A DNA stretch of 19,580 nucleotides from Alphaproteobacteria bacterium (GCA_016780695.1 JADHLK010000009.1:1-19580); one strand, 5' to 3'; shown: positions 1 to 6,907, counted from the first letter of the stretch. Notes: generated by a model from the sequence alone, not told the origin. Translations and numbers: made by a program.

Positions 1-22
1 TAAAGGGCGTGTCGCTCATCAT
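1..22 (-). CDS. CoA-transferase subunit B, N-terminal fragment (cut by left edge)
   Basis: Only the first codons are present. Reading leftward they give M-M-S-D-T-P-F before the window ends. The start overlaps the stop of the subunit A gene: ATG at 22-20 makes an ATGA overlap, and a second in-frame ATG lies at 19-17. A strong AGGAGG Shine-Dalgarno sequence at 30-25 lies inside the last codons of subunit A. The identity is inferred from position, because family I CoA-transferase subunits are normally encoded as coupled A-B pairs. The protein itself is too short to recognise. Confidence 0.6.
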
Positions 23-882
23 AGCCTCCTCAAATGGGCAACGCGGCCGGCAAAATCCTGCCAGCTGGCCTGCAAGACATTTTTTTCCATCCAGTCCAGA
101 AAGCCTTGCCGGTCGGCAGCTATCTTGTCCCATTCCAGATAGCTGGCATTATCGCGCGGGTAATAGCCATGTGCATAAGACGGATGCGCCCCGCCCGGCA
201 CCACACAGACCGCGCCAACAGCCCAATGTGGCAAGATCACTGTATTGGGGTGGGCATTCGGATGCGCTTTCAGATCATCGACCAGCTCCTCAACCGTGAT
301 GATAGAGTGTTGGGCGGCCAGCACCGCCTGTTTTTGCACGCCCAGAATTCCCTCAATCAGCACATTGCCCTTGCGGTCAGCGCGCAACGCATGGATCACG
401 GTCACATCAGGCCGCAAGGCAGGCACGGCGGCCAGCTCCTCTCCGGTGAACGGACAGCGCACAGATTTTATCTGGTCATTGACCGCGCGCAATTCTGCCC
501 CGATATAGCCGCGCAGCACGGCCATCGGCAGGTTGGCAGCCCCGGCCTCATAGGCATTGGCCATCGCAGCGTGCGAATGCTCTACCAGCTGCAGCTTATT
601 CGGCCAGCCATTTTCCACCGCATCGCGCAAGCGGCGCAGCAGCCCTACCCCCGGATTACCGGCATAGGAAAAAATCAGCCGATCCGCACAGCCCATGCCA
701 ATCATCTGATCATAGATCACATCCGGGGTCATCCGAACCAGCGTCAGATGCCGCCTTTGCTGGCGAATAACCTCATGGGCGGCGGCGTGCGGAATCAGAT
801 GGGTAAAGCCTTCAAAGGCCAGCATCTGGCCATCGCGCACATAAGCACGCACCGCATCCGGCAAGGACATTATCTCTGCCAT
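19..882 (-). CDS. CoA-transferase subunit A (glutaconate/3-oxoadipate CoA-transferase type)
   Basis: This 287-residue protein resembles the alpha subunit of family I (glutaconate/3-oxoacid type) CoA-transferases. It has the N-terminal D-G-x-M-L-A-F-E-G stretch (about residues 17-25) and a G-N-P-G-V-G-L-L loop near 75-82. The catalytic glutamate of these enzymes is usually on the B subunit, which begins just beyond this gene. In this operon the likely reaction is transfer of CoA from succinyl-CoA to 3-oxoadipate, giving 3-oxoadipyl-CoA in the cytoplasm. That substrate is inferred from the upstream maleylacetate reductase. The ATG at 882 is preceded by AGGAGGAG at 900-893, which overlaps the stop of the Rieske ferredoxin gene, so translation is probably coupled. 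Glutaconate or another dicarboxylate is an alternative substrate. Confidence 0.82.
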   Translation of the reverse strand: MAEIMSLPDAVRAYVRDGQMLAFEGFTHLIPHAAAHEVIRQQRRHLTLVRMTPDVIYDQMIGMGCADRLIFSYAGNPGVGLLRRLRDAVENGWPNKLQLVEHSHAAMANAYEAGAANLPMAVLRGYIGAELRAVNDQIKSVRCPFTGEELAAVPALRPDVTVIHALRADRKGNVLIEGILGVQKQAVLAAQHSIITVEELVDDLKAHPNAHPNTVILPHWAVGAVCVVPGGAHPSYAHGYYPRDNASYLEWDKIAADRQGFLDWMEKNVLQASWQDFAGRVAHLRRL

Positions 883-899
883 GGGTCTTTTTCTCCTCC

Positions 900-1310
900 T
901 CAGCGCGCCTCATCACCACCAATAAACAGAAACCCGTCCCGGTTCACGACCGGCACCGGTTCCAGAAAACATTTTTCCGCCGCCCCGGCGATACAATAGC
1001 CGTCCTCTATGCGAAATTCGGCATAATGCATCGTGCAGCGTATCCGGTCTTTGGTCTCATTCATGAATTCCCCCTCGCGAAAATTCAGCGGCAGGCTGAC
1101 ATGCGGGCAAATATTCAAATAGCCCCAGACCGCCTGATCCCGGCGCACGACAAACATGGAAAAGGCAGACCGCCCCTTGCCAAAGACAAATTCGCGCGCA
1201 TCATAATTGGCAATCTGATCGAGCGAGCCCAGCGGTGTGCCGGGGGCCGGGGCGCGCGGGCGCGAACGCCAGTAATCCCGATTCGGAAGGCTGGCTATCT
1301 CAGGGTTCAT
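900..1310 (-). CDS. Rieske-type [2Fe-2S] ferredoxin-like protein
   Basis: This is a 136-residue soluble protein with a single Rieske domain. The cluster ligands are C68-P-H70 and C92-T-M-H95, separated by the usual 20-odd residues. There is no catalytic oxygenase domain, signal peptide or membrane segment, so it should carry electrons in the cytoplasm. Its ATG at 1310 overlaps the YciI gene stop (ATGA), placing it firmly in the hydroquinone operon. That pathway as usually described needs no Rieske protein. Two possibilities are reductive reactivation of the oxidised Fe(II) ring-cleavage dioxygenase, by analogy with XylT-type ferredoxins, or electron supply to the Rieske oxygenase at 11006-12055. 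No ferredoxin reductase is encoded in this window. Confidence 0.85.
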   Translation of the reverse strand: MNPEIASLPNRDYWRSRPRAPAPGTPLGSLDQIANYDAREFVFGKGRSAFSMFVVRRDQAVWGYLNICPHVSLPLNFREGEFMNETKDRIRCTMHYAEFRIEDGYCIAGAAEKCFLEPVPVVNRDGFLFIGGDEAR

Positions 1311-1612
1311 TTGCCACCCCCAAAAGGCAGCGGCGGGGCCGCCTCATGCAGCGCGGTCAGCTGATGGTCAGCAAACAGACCAACCCGAATATAGGGGTCC
1401 TGTTCAATAAAACGCGCAGCAGCTTGCGGGCTGTCCGCTTCAATCAACAGGAAAGTCCCGCACATAGTGCCGCTGCTATCTGCCAGCGGCGCCCCATAGA
1501 CCAGCTTTGCCCCGGCATGGGTCGCATGAATATGATCGCGGTGGCTGGCCCGCGTTTTCTGCCGCAATTCAGCACAGCCCTGCTTGTCCCTGCCAGTGAA
1601 CAAAAAAAGCAT
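1307..1612 (-). CDS. YciI-family (YCII domain) small protein
   Basis: This 101-residue protein spans one YCII (dimeric ferredoxin-like fold) domain. It starts M-L-F-L-F-T, has the conserved histidine at H24 and has an aspartate in Q-D-P-Y at D72. Together these form the His/Asp pair typical of the family. The ATG at 1612 is preceded by GGGAGG placed inside the end of the maleylacetate reductase gene, with only two bases between stop and start. Most family members have no known function. TftG, 5-chlorohydroxyhydroquinone dehydrochlorinase of the 2,4,5-T pathway, is a YCII protein working just before ring cleavage, so a role on a substituted hydroquinone or on a pathway intermediate is plausible. 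That role is inference. Confidence 0.8.
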   Translation of the reverse strand: MLFLFTGRDKQGCAELRQKTRASHRDHIHATHAGAKLVYGAPLADSSGTMCGTFLLIEADSPQAAARFIEQDPYIRVGLFADHQLTALHEAAPPLPFGGGK

Positions 1613-1614
1613 CG

Positions 1615-2709
1615 TCAGCCTCCCTGCCTCGCGCCAGTCTGAGGACGCTGGCCGGCATAGGCCTGTTGCAGCAAGGCCCGAATATCAGCCCGGTTAAACG
1701 GGCGCGGATTGAAATACGGATTGGCAACCGCCAGATCAGCCGCCTTGTCCAGATCAGCCTCTGTCAGCCCCAGCCCGGCGAGGCTGGTTGGCCCGCCACA
1801 GGCGGCGACCAGATCAAAAATAGCCTCTCCCATGGGCTGGCCTGCCAGCAGCTCGCCCAGCCTGTCCAGCTGCCGGGCGGCCGGGGCATTAAACGCTGCA
1901 GTATGGGCCAGCATCACGGTATGGGTTTCAGCGTGTGGCAGGTCAAAACTGCCCCCCAGCGTATGGCAAATCTTGTGATGCAGGGCCATGCCGACTGAGC
2001 CAAGGGCCACGCCGCACATCCAGGCCCCGTAAAGCGCCTGCCAGCGGGCCTCACGATCTTGCGGCTTGTCCTGCAAGACAGGCAGGGCGGCGAACAGCGC
2101 CTTTATACCTGTCTCGCTCATCTGGTCTATGATCGGGTTGCGATTTTCCGCATAGAGCGCCTCTGCCGCGTGCGCCATCGCATTTATGCCGCTGGTCAGC
2201 GTCAGGCCAGCAGGCAGCCCCATCGTCAACTCAACATCATAAATAACCGTTTGCGGCAACACTTTGAGCGTGCGCTGGGTGGTCTTCACCCCATTTTCAG
2301 TCTGCCCCAGAATCGGCGTCATTTCTGATCCGGCATAGGTGGTGGGCAGGGCAATCTGCGGCAGCCCGGTCCGCAGGGCCAGTGCCTTGGCCAGCCCGGT
2401 CGTGGACCCTCCTCCCGCCGCCAGCAGGCAATCTGCGCCTGTCTCCTGCAAATGAGCCAACGCTTTTTCGGTAACCGATACCGGCGTGTGCATAGCTGCC
2501 TCACTGAACAGGCCGCTGCCCAGCCTGCCCAGCCTGTCCAGCATCTCATCGCCCAGCTTTGCCTGATGCGGCGTGGTCAGCACCAGCACCTGGCCAGCCC
2601 CCAGCAGGCGGGCTTCCTCAGCTGCCTTCTCACGCGTACCAAATCCAAACAGAACCCGGCCCGGGTTGGCCGTATAGACAAAAGGCTGATCTGTCATGCT
2701 GGCCGCCAT
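1615..2709 (-). CDS. hapF: maleylacetate reductase (iron-containing alcohol dehydrogenase family)
   Basis: NAD(P)H-dependent reduction of maleylacetate to 3-oxoadipate is the expected reaction. The protein is 364 residues, close to the family norm. From the chosen start it shows the G-G-G-S-T cofactor loop at 99-103, the P-T-T-Y-A-G-S-E-M-T signature at 122-131, N-A-M-A-H near 176-180 and A-L-H-H-K-I-C-H-T-L-G-G near 242-253. The YAGSEMT signature separates maleylacetate reductases from other members of this dehydrogenase family. A GTG at 2718 overlaps the aldehyde dehydrogenase stop, but an AAAGG Shine-Dalgarno sequence at 2722-2718 runs into it. The ATG at 2709, eight bases from that site, is therefore preferred. 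Its position after the semialdehyde dehydrogenase matches hapE-hapF and pnp clusters. Confidence 0.88.
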   Translation of the reverse strand: MAASMTDQPFVYTANPGRVLFGFGTREKAAEEARLLGAGQVLVLTTPHQAKLGDEMLDRLGRLGSGLFSEAAMHTPVSVTEKALAHLQETGADCLLAAGGGSTTGLAKALALRTGLPQIALPTTYAGSEMTPILGQTENGVKTTQRTLKVLPQTVIYDVELTMGLPAGLTLTSGINAMAHAAEALYAENRNPIIDQMSETGIKALFAALPVLQDKPQDREARWQALYGAWMCGVALGSVGMALHHKICHTLGGSFDLPHAETHTVMLAHTAAFNAPAARQLDRLGELLAGQPMGEAIFDLVAACGGPTSLAGLGLTEADLDKAADLAVANPYFNPRPFNRADIRALLQQAYAGQRPQTGARQGG

Positions 2710-2714
2710 GGCTG

Positions 2715-4181
2715 TCACCTTTGGTAAAAGGGCGGTATCTGGGCATCCACATTCACCCAGACAGATTTCGGCTGGGTATAGTCGCGCATCGCTTCAAACC
2801 CCATTTCGCGGCCATAGCCTGACTCGCCAAAGCCGCCAAAGGGAGAGGCCGGATGCACCCGCTTATAGCTGTTTATCCAGACCATGCCGGCCTTTATATT
2901 ATTGGCAAATTGATGCGCCCGGCTGAGGCTGGCAGTCCACAGGCCGGACCCCAGCCCGTAGCGGGTATTATTCGCCAGCGCCAGTGCTTCTGCATCTGTC
3001 TTGAAGGTGGTCACAGTTACAAAGGGGCCGAAAACTTCTTCCAGATTGACCGTATCATCGGGCTTGGCCCGCAGCACAGTCGGCTCAATAAAATAGCCAT
3101 TGGCAAGGGCGGGATCATCCGGCTGCTTGCCACCACACAAGAATTCAGCCCCTTCCTTGCGGGCCACGTCACAATAATGCAGCACCCGATCCAGATGCGT
3201 TTTGCTGGTCAGCGGCCCCATCTCGGTTTGCGGATCAAGCGGGTCTCCCAGCCGGATGGATTTTGCCAGCCCGACAAATTTTTCCAAAAACGCCTCCGCA
3301 ATATTTTCATGCAGGATAAGGCGCGAACCGGCGATACAGGCCTGACCCTGATTATGAAAAATGGCAAAGGCCGACCCGCCAACAGCCGCCGGCAGATTGG
3401 CATCTTCAAAAACAATATTCGGGCCCTTGCCGCCCAGCTCCAGCTGCACTTTTTTCAAATTGCCGGCTGAGGCCTCAACAATGCGCCGACCGGTTGCGGT
3501 GGAGCCGGTAAAAGCAATCTTGCCAACATCCGGATGCTCTGCCAGATGCTGGCCGGCCGTCTGGCCATAGCCGGGCAGAATATTCACCACCCCCGGCGGA
3601 AAACCCACCTCCTGCATCAGCTCACCGATACGCAAGGTCGAAAGCGGAGCCAGCTCAGTCGGCTTCAGCACTACGCAATTACCGGCCGCCAGAGCCGGGC
3701 CCATCTTCCAGCTGGTGAACATCAGCGGGAAATTCCAAGGCACAATCTGGCCCACCACCCCTATCGGCTCCCGCTGAACAAAATTCAGAAAACCGGCATC
3801 TACTGGCACAACATCGCCTTGCAGCTTGTCTGCCATGCCGCCGAAATAGCGAAAACACAGGACGGTGCGCGGCACATCAAGGCGCAGGCAATCATTGATC
3901 GGATGGCCGGTATCCAGCGCTTCTAACCGGGCCAGCTCAGCTGTCTCCTGCTCAATACGATCTGCCAGTCGCAGCAACAGCTGGCCGCGGTCATGGGCGG
4001 CCATGGCGGCCCAGGCCGGGTGGGCTTTTTTTGCAGCTGCCACTGCCAGATCCACATCCTCAGCCCGCGCCTCGGCAATATCTGCCAGATGCGCGCCATT
4101 GGCCGGATTGATCACCGCGATCTTGCCGCCTGCCTGTGCATCCTGCCAGACGCCGTTAATCAGAAGTTTTGTCTGCATCAT
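2715..4181 (-). CDS. hapE: 4-hydroxymuconic semialdehyde dehydrogenase (aldehyde dehydrogenase family)
   Basis: This 488-residue NAD(P)-dependent aldehyde dehydrogenase has the full catalytic set: P-W-N150-F, K173 in V-L-K-P-T-E, E248 in L-E-L-G-G-K, and nucleophile C282 in G-Q-A-C-I-A-G-S-R. Together with a hydroquinone 1,2-dioxygenase upstream and a maleylacetate reductase downstream, the expected reaction is oxidation of 4-hydroxymuconic semialdehyde to maleylacetate. Two adjacent in-frame ATGs (4181 and 4178) follow a run of five Gs at 4189-4185, so either may be used. The longer frame would need a TTG at 4217 and lies in a low-complexity GC stretch, so it was not used. The specific substrate comes from context, since the family is broad. 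The gene is separated from the dioxygenase genes by a terminator-like hairpin. Confidence 0.85.
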   Translation of the reverse strand: MMQTKLLINGVWQDAQAGGKIAVINPANGAHLADIAEARAEDVDLAVAAAKKAHPAWAAMAAHDRGQLLLRLADRIEQETAELARLEALDTGHPINDCLRLDVPRTVLCFRYFGGMADKLQGDVVPVDAGFLNFVQREPIGVVGQIVPWNFPLMFTSWKMGPALAAGNCVVLKPTELAPLSTLRIGELMQEVGFPPGVVNILPGYGQTAGQHLAEHPDVGKIAFTGSTATGRRIVEASAGNLKKVQLELGGKGPNIVFEDANLPAAVGGSAFAIFHNQGQACIAGSRLILHENIAEAFLEKFVGLAKSIRLGDPLDPQTEMGPLTSKTHLDRVLHYCDVARKEGAEFLCGGKQPDDPALANGYFIEPTVLRAKPDDTVNLEEVFGPFVTVTTFKTDAEALALANNTRYGLGSGLWTASLSRAHQFANNIKAGMVWINSYKRVHPASPFGGFGESGYGREMGFEAMRDYTQPKSVWVNVDAQIPPFYQR

Positions 4182-4235
4182 CTGCCCCCAATTGCAAAGG
4201 CGCGCGCGGCGCGTCAAAAAAATGCCGGAAAGAGA

Positions 4236-4283
4236 AAAATCTGCCAGCCTGCATCCGGCAAGCGGCGAAAGCTGGCAGATTTT
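4236..4283 (-). terminator. Intrinsic terminator or attenuator between dioxygenase genes and downstream operon
   Basis: A perfect 13-bp inverted repeat (AAAATCTGCCAGC at 4236-4248 against 4271-4283) encloses a 22-base loop. In the minus-strand transcript the stem is followed by a T-rich run (ATTTTT at 4240-4235, then CTCTTT), as in a factor-independent terminator. It lies 12 bases beyond the stop of the large dioxygenase subunit and about 55 bases before the next gene. A TTGACG sequence follows at 4217-4212, but I found no convincing -10 partner. Partial read-through, giving more dioxygenase than downstream enzyme, is the simplest interpretation. Confidence 0.6.
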
Positions 4284-4295
4284 ATTTTGATTATC

Positions 4296-5291
4296 CTAGA
4301 ATTTTACCGCGACATTCGGGGCCTTGCCTTCACGGATCAGCTCAGGAATTTTCGGGCTGCCATTTTCCCAGACCAGCAGCATGGAACGCTTGTTAGAAAA
4401 GCCCTGATGGCGAATATCAGCAGGCATACAGGCAATATCGCCTGCCCGCATCAAAACCTTGGCCCGATTGCGGCCAGTATTGCCATCCTTGATATCCCAG
4501 ATGATTTCATCAGACAGCTGGCAGAACCATTCACAGCGGTCATTGCCATGCTCAACCGGCAGGGTAAATTCCTCAGAGGTCGGACAGAACAGTGATTCCT
4601 GAACCACCGAACAGACAGACGGATTCCAGGTCACATCCGAACGCGACAGATAGGCGAACAGATTATAACCGGATACCTCATTTTCAAAACCCGGCTCTAC
4701 ATGAACTTCCGGCTCACCCTGATCCACATCAGCGAACATCCGGTTCACCGGATAGCCTGATTCGTCAGAGCGCAAGGGCGTATCCCCGGGCAGGCCAACC
4801 ATGCGCTTGGCGGTGACCCGCTGGCGCGTGACAGCCTCGTCATTATCGCCATTCTTAACCCCCCAGGCTTGGCCCGTTTCCATCGGTGCGGCAAAGGGAT
4901 CATAGCCCTCATTGGTCCAGTCAGAGACCATCTCCTTGAAGATTTGCATCAAATCCTCAGCCTTGAACCGTTCGGTATAATCCCGGCCAACAGCCTTATA
5001 GGCTTCGTTGGTTGCCCCGGCAAACATATCCACCTCACCATAATAGTTGGTGGTACCAAACACCGGATCAAAATTCACCGTGCCATAGAAAAAGCCCCAG
5101 GCGACATCGCGCATCAATGAGCGCATGAACGAATCTGCCGGGATAGTATGCTGGCCGCCGGGCCAGCTGATATGGGCGAAATATTCATCTCGGCTGAACT
5201 GGAAAGACCCTGCCTGAAATGATTTATAGCCGGTCTGGTTATCCGCCGGATTGACCTTGAATTCACTCTGCAATGGTAAAGAATCTGGCAT
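4296..5291 (-). CDS. hapD: hydroquinone 1,2-dioxygenase large (catalytic) subunit
   Basis: This 331-residue protein matches the large subunit of two-subunit hydroquinone dioxygenases (HapD/PnpD), Fe(II) enzymes that cleave hydroquinone to 4-hydroxymuconic semialdehyde. The decisive feature is H248-x-N250-x3-E254 followed by H295. This is the same spacing as the iron ligands reported for PnpD (His-256, Asn-258, Glu-262, His-303, as I recall), shifted by eight residues throughout. Its length is also close to family members. The ATG at 5291 has an excellent AAGGAGG five bases upstream, and the small subunit gene ends 17 bases before it. No signal peptide is visible, so it is cytoplasmic. The semialdehyde dehydrogenase and maleylacetate reductase downstream complete the known pathway. 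Confidence 0.9.
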   Translation of the reverse strand: MPDSLPLQSEFKVNPADNQTGYKSFQAGSFQFSRDEYFAHISWPGGQHTIPADSFMRSLMRDVAWGFFYGTVNFDPVFGTTNYYGEVDMFAGATNEAYKAVGRDYTERFKAEDLMQIFKEMVSDWTNEGYDPFAAPMETGQAWGVKNGDNDEAVTRQRVTAKRMVGLPGDTPLRSDESGYPVNRMFADVDQGEPEVHVEPGFENEVSGYNLFAYLSRSDVTWNPSVCSVVQESLFCPTSEEFTLPVEHGNDRCEWFCQLSDEIIWDIKDGNTGRNRAKVLMRAGDIACMPADIRHQGFSNKRSMLLVWENGSPKIPELIREGKAPNVAVKF

Positions 5292-5308
5292 TTTATCCTC
5301 CTTCTACC

Positions 5309-5827
5309 TCAGGCTGACATGGGAACGGACTGGCAAATATCTGCCCAGCGTTCAATGGTTTCGGGGCCCTGAATTGTTTGAATCAGGACACAGGCCGGTG
5401 CCTCGGCAACAAACCGGTAGGCCGAACCGACCGGCAGCAACGCCATATGGCCACGGCGCAATTTCACCCAGCCCATCTTGCGACCGGCAGGCTCTCCTGC
5501 CAGCTTGTGGCCCCCTTCTGATTCCTGGTCCACCAGACTATCGGGATCATCCAGCTTCAACAGCTCAACCGTGACCTCGCGATCATCCATATTCAGGGCA
5601 AATTCATCATGAGCACAGCTATACCAAGCAGAGGTTCCCTCCGCCCGCATCGCCTCAATCACATATTCAAAATTCTTGCCGACAGCGACCCGCTCCCACG
5701 GGGCAGACTTTGCTGCGACTTCATAGACATTCGAGAAGACATAATTTTTTGGGTCATCATCAATAGCAATGACACCGCCTGTCTTGAAGTCGTCAATCGC
5801 GCCGAAGACTGTCTCATATTGTGACAT
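5309..5827 (-). CDS. hapC: hydroquinone 1,2-dioxygenase small subunit
   Basis: This 172-residue protein is recognised as the small subunit (HapC/PnpC) that pairs with the catalytic subunit encoded directly downstream. Recognisable parts are the D-D-D-P-K-N-Y-V-F-S-N stretch near 23-33, the V-A-V-G-K-N-F-E-Y-V-I-E-A segment near 47-59 and the A-H-D-E-F-A-L motif near 72-78. It is a cupin-like beta-barrel by family knowledge and is not expected to bind the catalytic iron itself. The ATG at 5827 is preceded by AAGGGAG about eight bases away. It is the first gene of the operon, and its promoter region faces the IclR regulator gene at 6047. The gene order C-D-dehydrogenase-reductase matches 4-hydroxyacetophenone and 4-nitrophenol degraders. 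Confidence 0.88.
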   Translation of the reverse strand: MSQYETVFGAIDDFKTGGVIAIDDDPKNYVFSNVYEVAAKSAPWERVAVGKNFEYVIEAMRAEGTSAWYSCAHDEFALNMDDREVTVELLKLDDPDSLVDQESEGGHKLAGEPAGRKMGWVKLRRGHMALLPVGSAYRFVAEAPACVLIQTIQGPETIERWADICQSVPMSA

Positions 5828-5906
5828 TTTCTATCTCCCTTGCTTTCCCCCGACATCCGCTAACGGCATCAAGGGATGATCATTAATTTCGGTTTTTCCT
5901 CCCCAA

Positions 5907-5935
5907 ACTATGTGAGGCCGAAACGCCCAAGTCAA
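5907..5935 (-). promoter_or_regulatory. Predicted sigma-70-like promoter of the hydroquinone operon
   Basis: Reading on the minus strand, TTGACT (5935-5930) and CATAGT (5912-5907) are separated by exactly 17 bases and lie about 80 bases upstream of the hapC start. The five-of-six match at -35 and four-of-six at -10 make this the best candidate in the divergent region. The operator array lies immediately upstream of the -35 box, the usual place for an activator-type IclR protein such as PcaU or PobR. The promoter is predicted by eye. Confidence 0.45.
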
Positions 5936-5939
5936 CAAT

Positions 5940-5979
5940 AATGTTCGCAAAGGGAACATTCGTTCGGTATGCGAACATT
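5940..5979. promoter_or_regulatory. Candidate IclR operator array in the divergent promoter region
   Basis: A perfect 10-bp inverted repeat, AATGTTCGCA (5940-5949) and TGCGAACATT (5970-5979), flanks a 20-base centre that carries two more half-sites, GGGAAC (5952-5957) and GTTCG (5962-5966). The array can also be read as two adjacent palindromes: AATGTTC/GAACATT (5940-5960, spacer 7) and GTTCG/CGAAC (5962-5976, spacer 5). Palindromes of the GTTCG-CGAAC kind are typical targets of PcaR/PobR-type IclR regulators. It lies between hapC and the IclR gene and can serve both. Confidence 0.55.
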
Positions 5980-5983
5980 TTGC

Positions 5984-6012
5984 TTGCCATCCGCTTAGCC
6001 TCTGGTTAGCAT
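5984..6012 (+). promoter_or_regulatory. Possible promoter of the IclR regulator gene
   Basis: TTGCCA (5984-5989) and TAGCAT (6007-6012) are spaced by 17 bases, about 35 bases before the regulator start. The -10 lies within the spacer of a palindrome at 5995-6021. The match is moderate and unsupported by other evidence. Confidence 0.3.
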
Positions 6013-6021
6013 AGAGGCTAA
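5995..6021. repeat. Perfect 9-bp palindrome at the regulator promoter
   Basis: TTAGCCTCT (5995-6003) and AGAGGCTAA (6013-6021) form an exact inverted repeat with a nine-base spacer. Its sequence is unlike the GTTC/GAAC array next to it. It overlaps the proposed -10 of the IclR gene and ends 25 bases before the ATG, so it could be an operator for another protein, an autoregulation site or a leader hairpin. Confidence 0.45.
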
Positions 6022-6046
6022 TCGGGCCCCCATTCAAAACAGGCAT

Positions 6047-6907
6047 ATGGCAGAGAAACAGATGGATGGTTTGAAAAAAGATATCCGCCAAACCAACAGG
6101 CTGGAGAAACATGAACCGCAGCAGCTCGGCAGACCTCAGGCTGACGGCAAATCTGATCCGGAGATTTTGCAGGCGCTGTCGCGCGGGCTGGCGGTGCTGG
6201 CCAGTTTTGGAGAGGATCGGCCCAGCATGACGATTGCCGAAGCGGCGCGGGCCACCGGCCTGACCCGCGCCACTGTGCGGCGGGTTTTGTTCACCCTGGC
6301 CAGCCTTGGCTATGCCGAAGAGGATCGCAACCGGCGCTGGTCATTGACCGCGCGGGTGCTGGAGCTGGGCTTCAGCTATCTTTCCTCTATCGATATCTGG
6401 GAGCTTGCCTATCCCTTTATGCGTCATGTGAGCGAGGTGACCGGCGAAGCCTGTTCGGTCACCGTGCTGGATGGTGACAGCTCAGTCTATGTTGCGCGCG
6501 TGCCCGCCAACCGGGTGATGAGTGTCGCGCTGGGGATCGGCTCACGCCTGCCAGCTTGGGTGGCCTCGCATGGGCGGGTTCTGTTATGCGAACGCGCCGA
6601 AGAAGATCTGGAGCGCTATTTGCGCAACCAGCCGCGCAAGCCTTATACTGAACAAACCATCTGGGAAATTGGCCCGCTGATGACAGAAATCAGGCGTGTG
6701 CGCGAACAGGGCTATGCGCTGGTCGTTGAGGAAATGGAGGCTGGACTGATGGCACTGGCAGTGCCGATTCGTGACCGGCGGGGCCAGATCACAGCTGCCT
6801 TGCATATTTCCTCACATTCCTCGCGCACCTCTACCGAACGGGCGCTGAATAATTTTTTGCAGCCGCTTCAGGAAGCAGCAGAAAATATCCGGCAAGCGAT
6901 GATTTAG
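6047..6907 (+). CDS. IclR-family transcriptional regulator, PcaR/PobR-like
   Basis: This is a 286-residue DNA-binding regulator. After a charged, probably disordered N-terminal extension (about 1-37) comes the winged helix-turn-helix (about 40-100), with R-G-L-A-V-L and T-I-A-E-A-A-R-A-T-G-L-T-R-A-T-V-R-R in the recognition region. The IclR effector-binding domain follows (about 110-285). The R-A-T-V-R-R-V-L-F-T-L form resembles the PcaR/PcaU/PobR subgroup that senses protocatechuate, 4-hydroxybenzoate or related compounds. It is divergent from the hydroquinone operon across an operator-rich gap, so it most likely controls that operon in response to an aromatic ligand. No strong Shine-Dalgarno sequence decides between ATG 6047 and ATG 6062. 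Whether it activates or represses is not visible. Confidence 0.87.
   Translation: MAEKQMDGLKKDIRQTNRLEKHEPQQLGRPQADGKSDPEILQALSRGLAVLASFGEDRPSMTIAEAARATGLTRATVRRVLFTLASLGYAEEDRNRRWSLTARVLELGFSYLSSIDIWELAYPFMRHVSEVTGEACSVTVLDGDSSVYVARVPANRVMSVALGIGSRLPAWVASHGRVLLCERAEEDLERYLRNQPRKPYTEQTIWEIGPLMTEIRRVREQGYALVVEEMEAGLMALAVPIRDRRGQITAALHISSHSSRTSTERALNNFLQPLQEAAENIRQAMI

Noticed and set aside
34..999. Long plus-strand open frame (321 codons) at the left end
   Set aside because: It is antisense to the CoA-transferase subunit A gene and overlaps the ferredoxin gene. Its product is rich in Arg, His and Gln, has no recognisable domain and has no ribosome-binding site.
2853..3470. Plus-strand open frame of 205 codons
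   Set aside because: It is antisense to the aldehyde dehydrogenase gene, which has all catalytic residues. The predicted protein is low in recognisable features.
4182..4217. Longer N-terminus for the semialdehyde dehydrogenase, from TTG 4217
   Set aside because: It uses a rare start with no Shine-Dalgarno sequence, and the added stretch is a GC-rich low-complexity segment.
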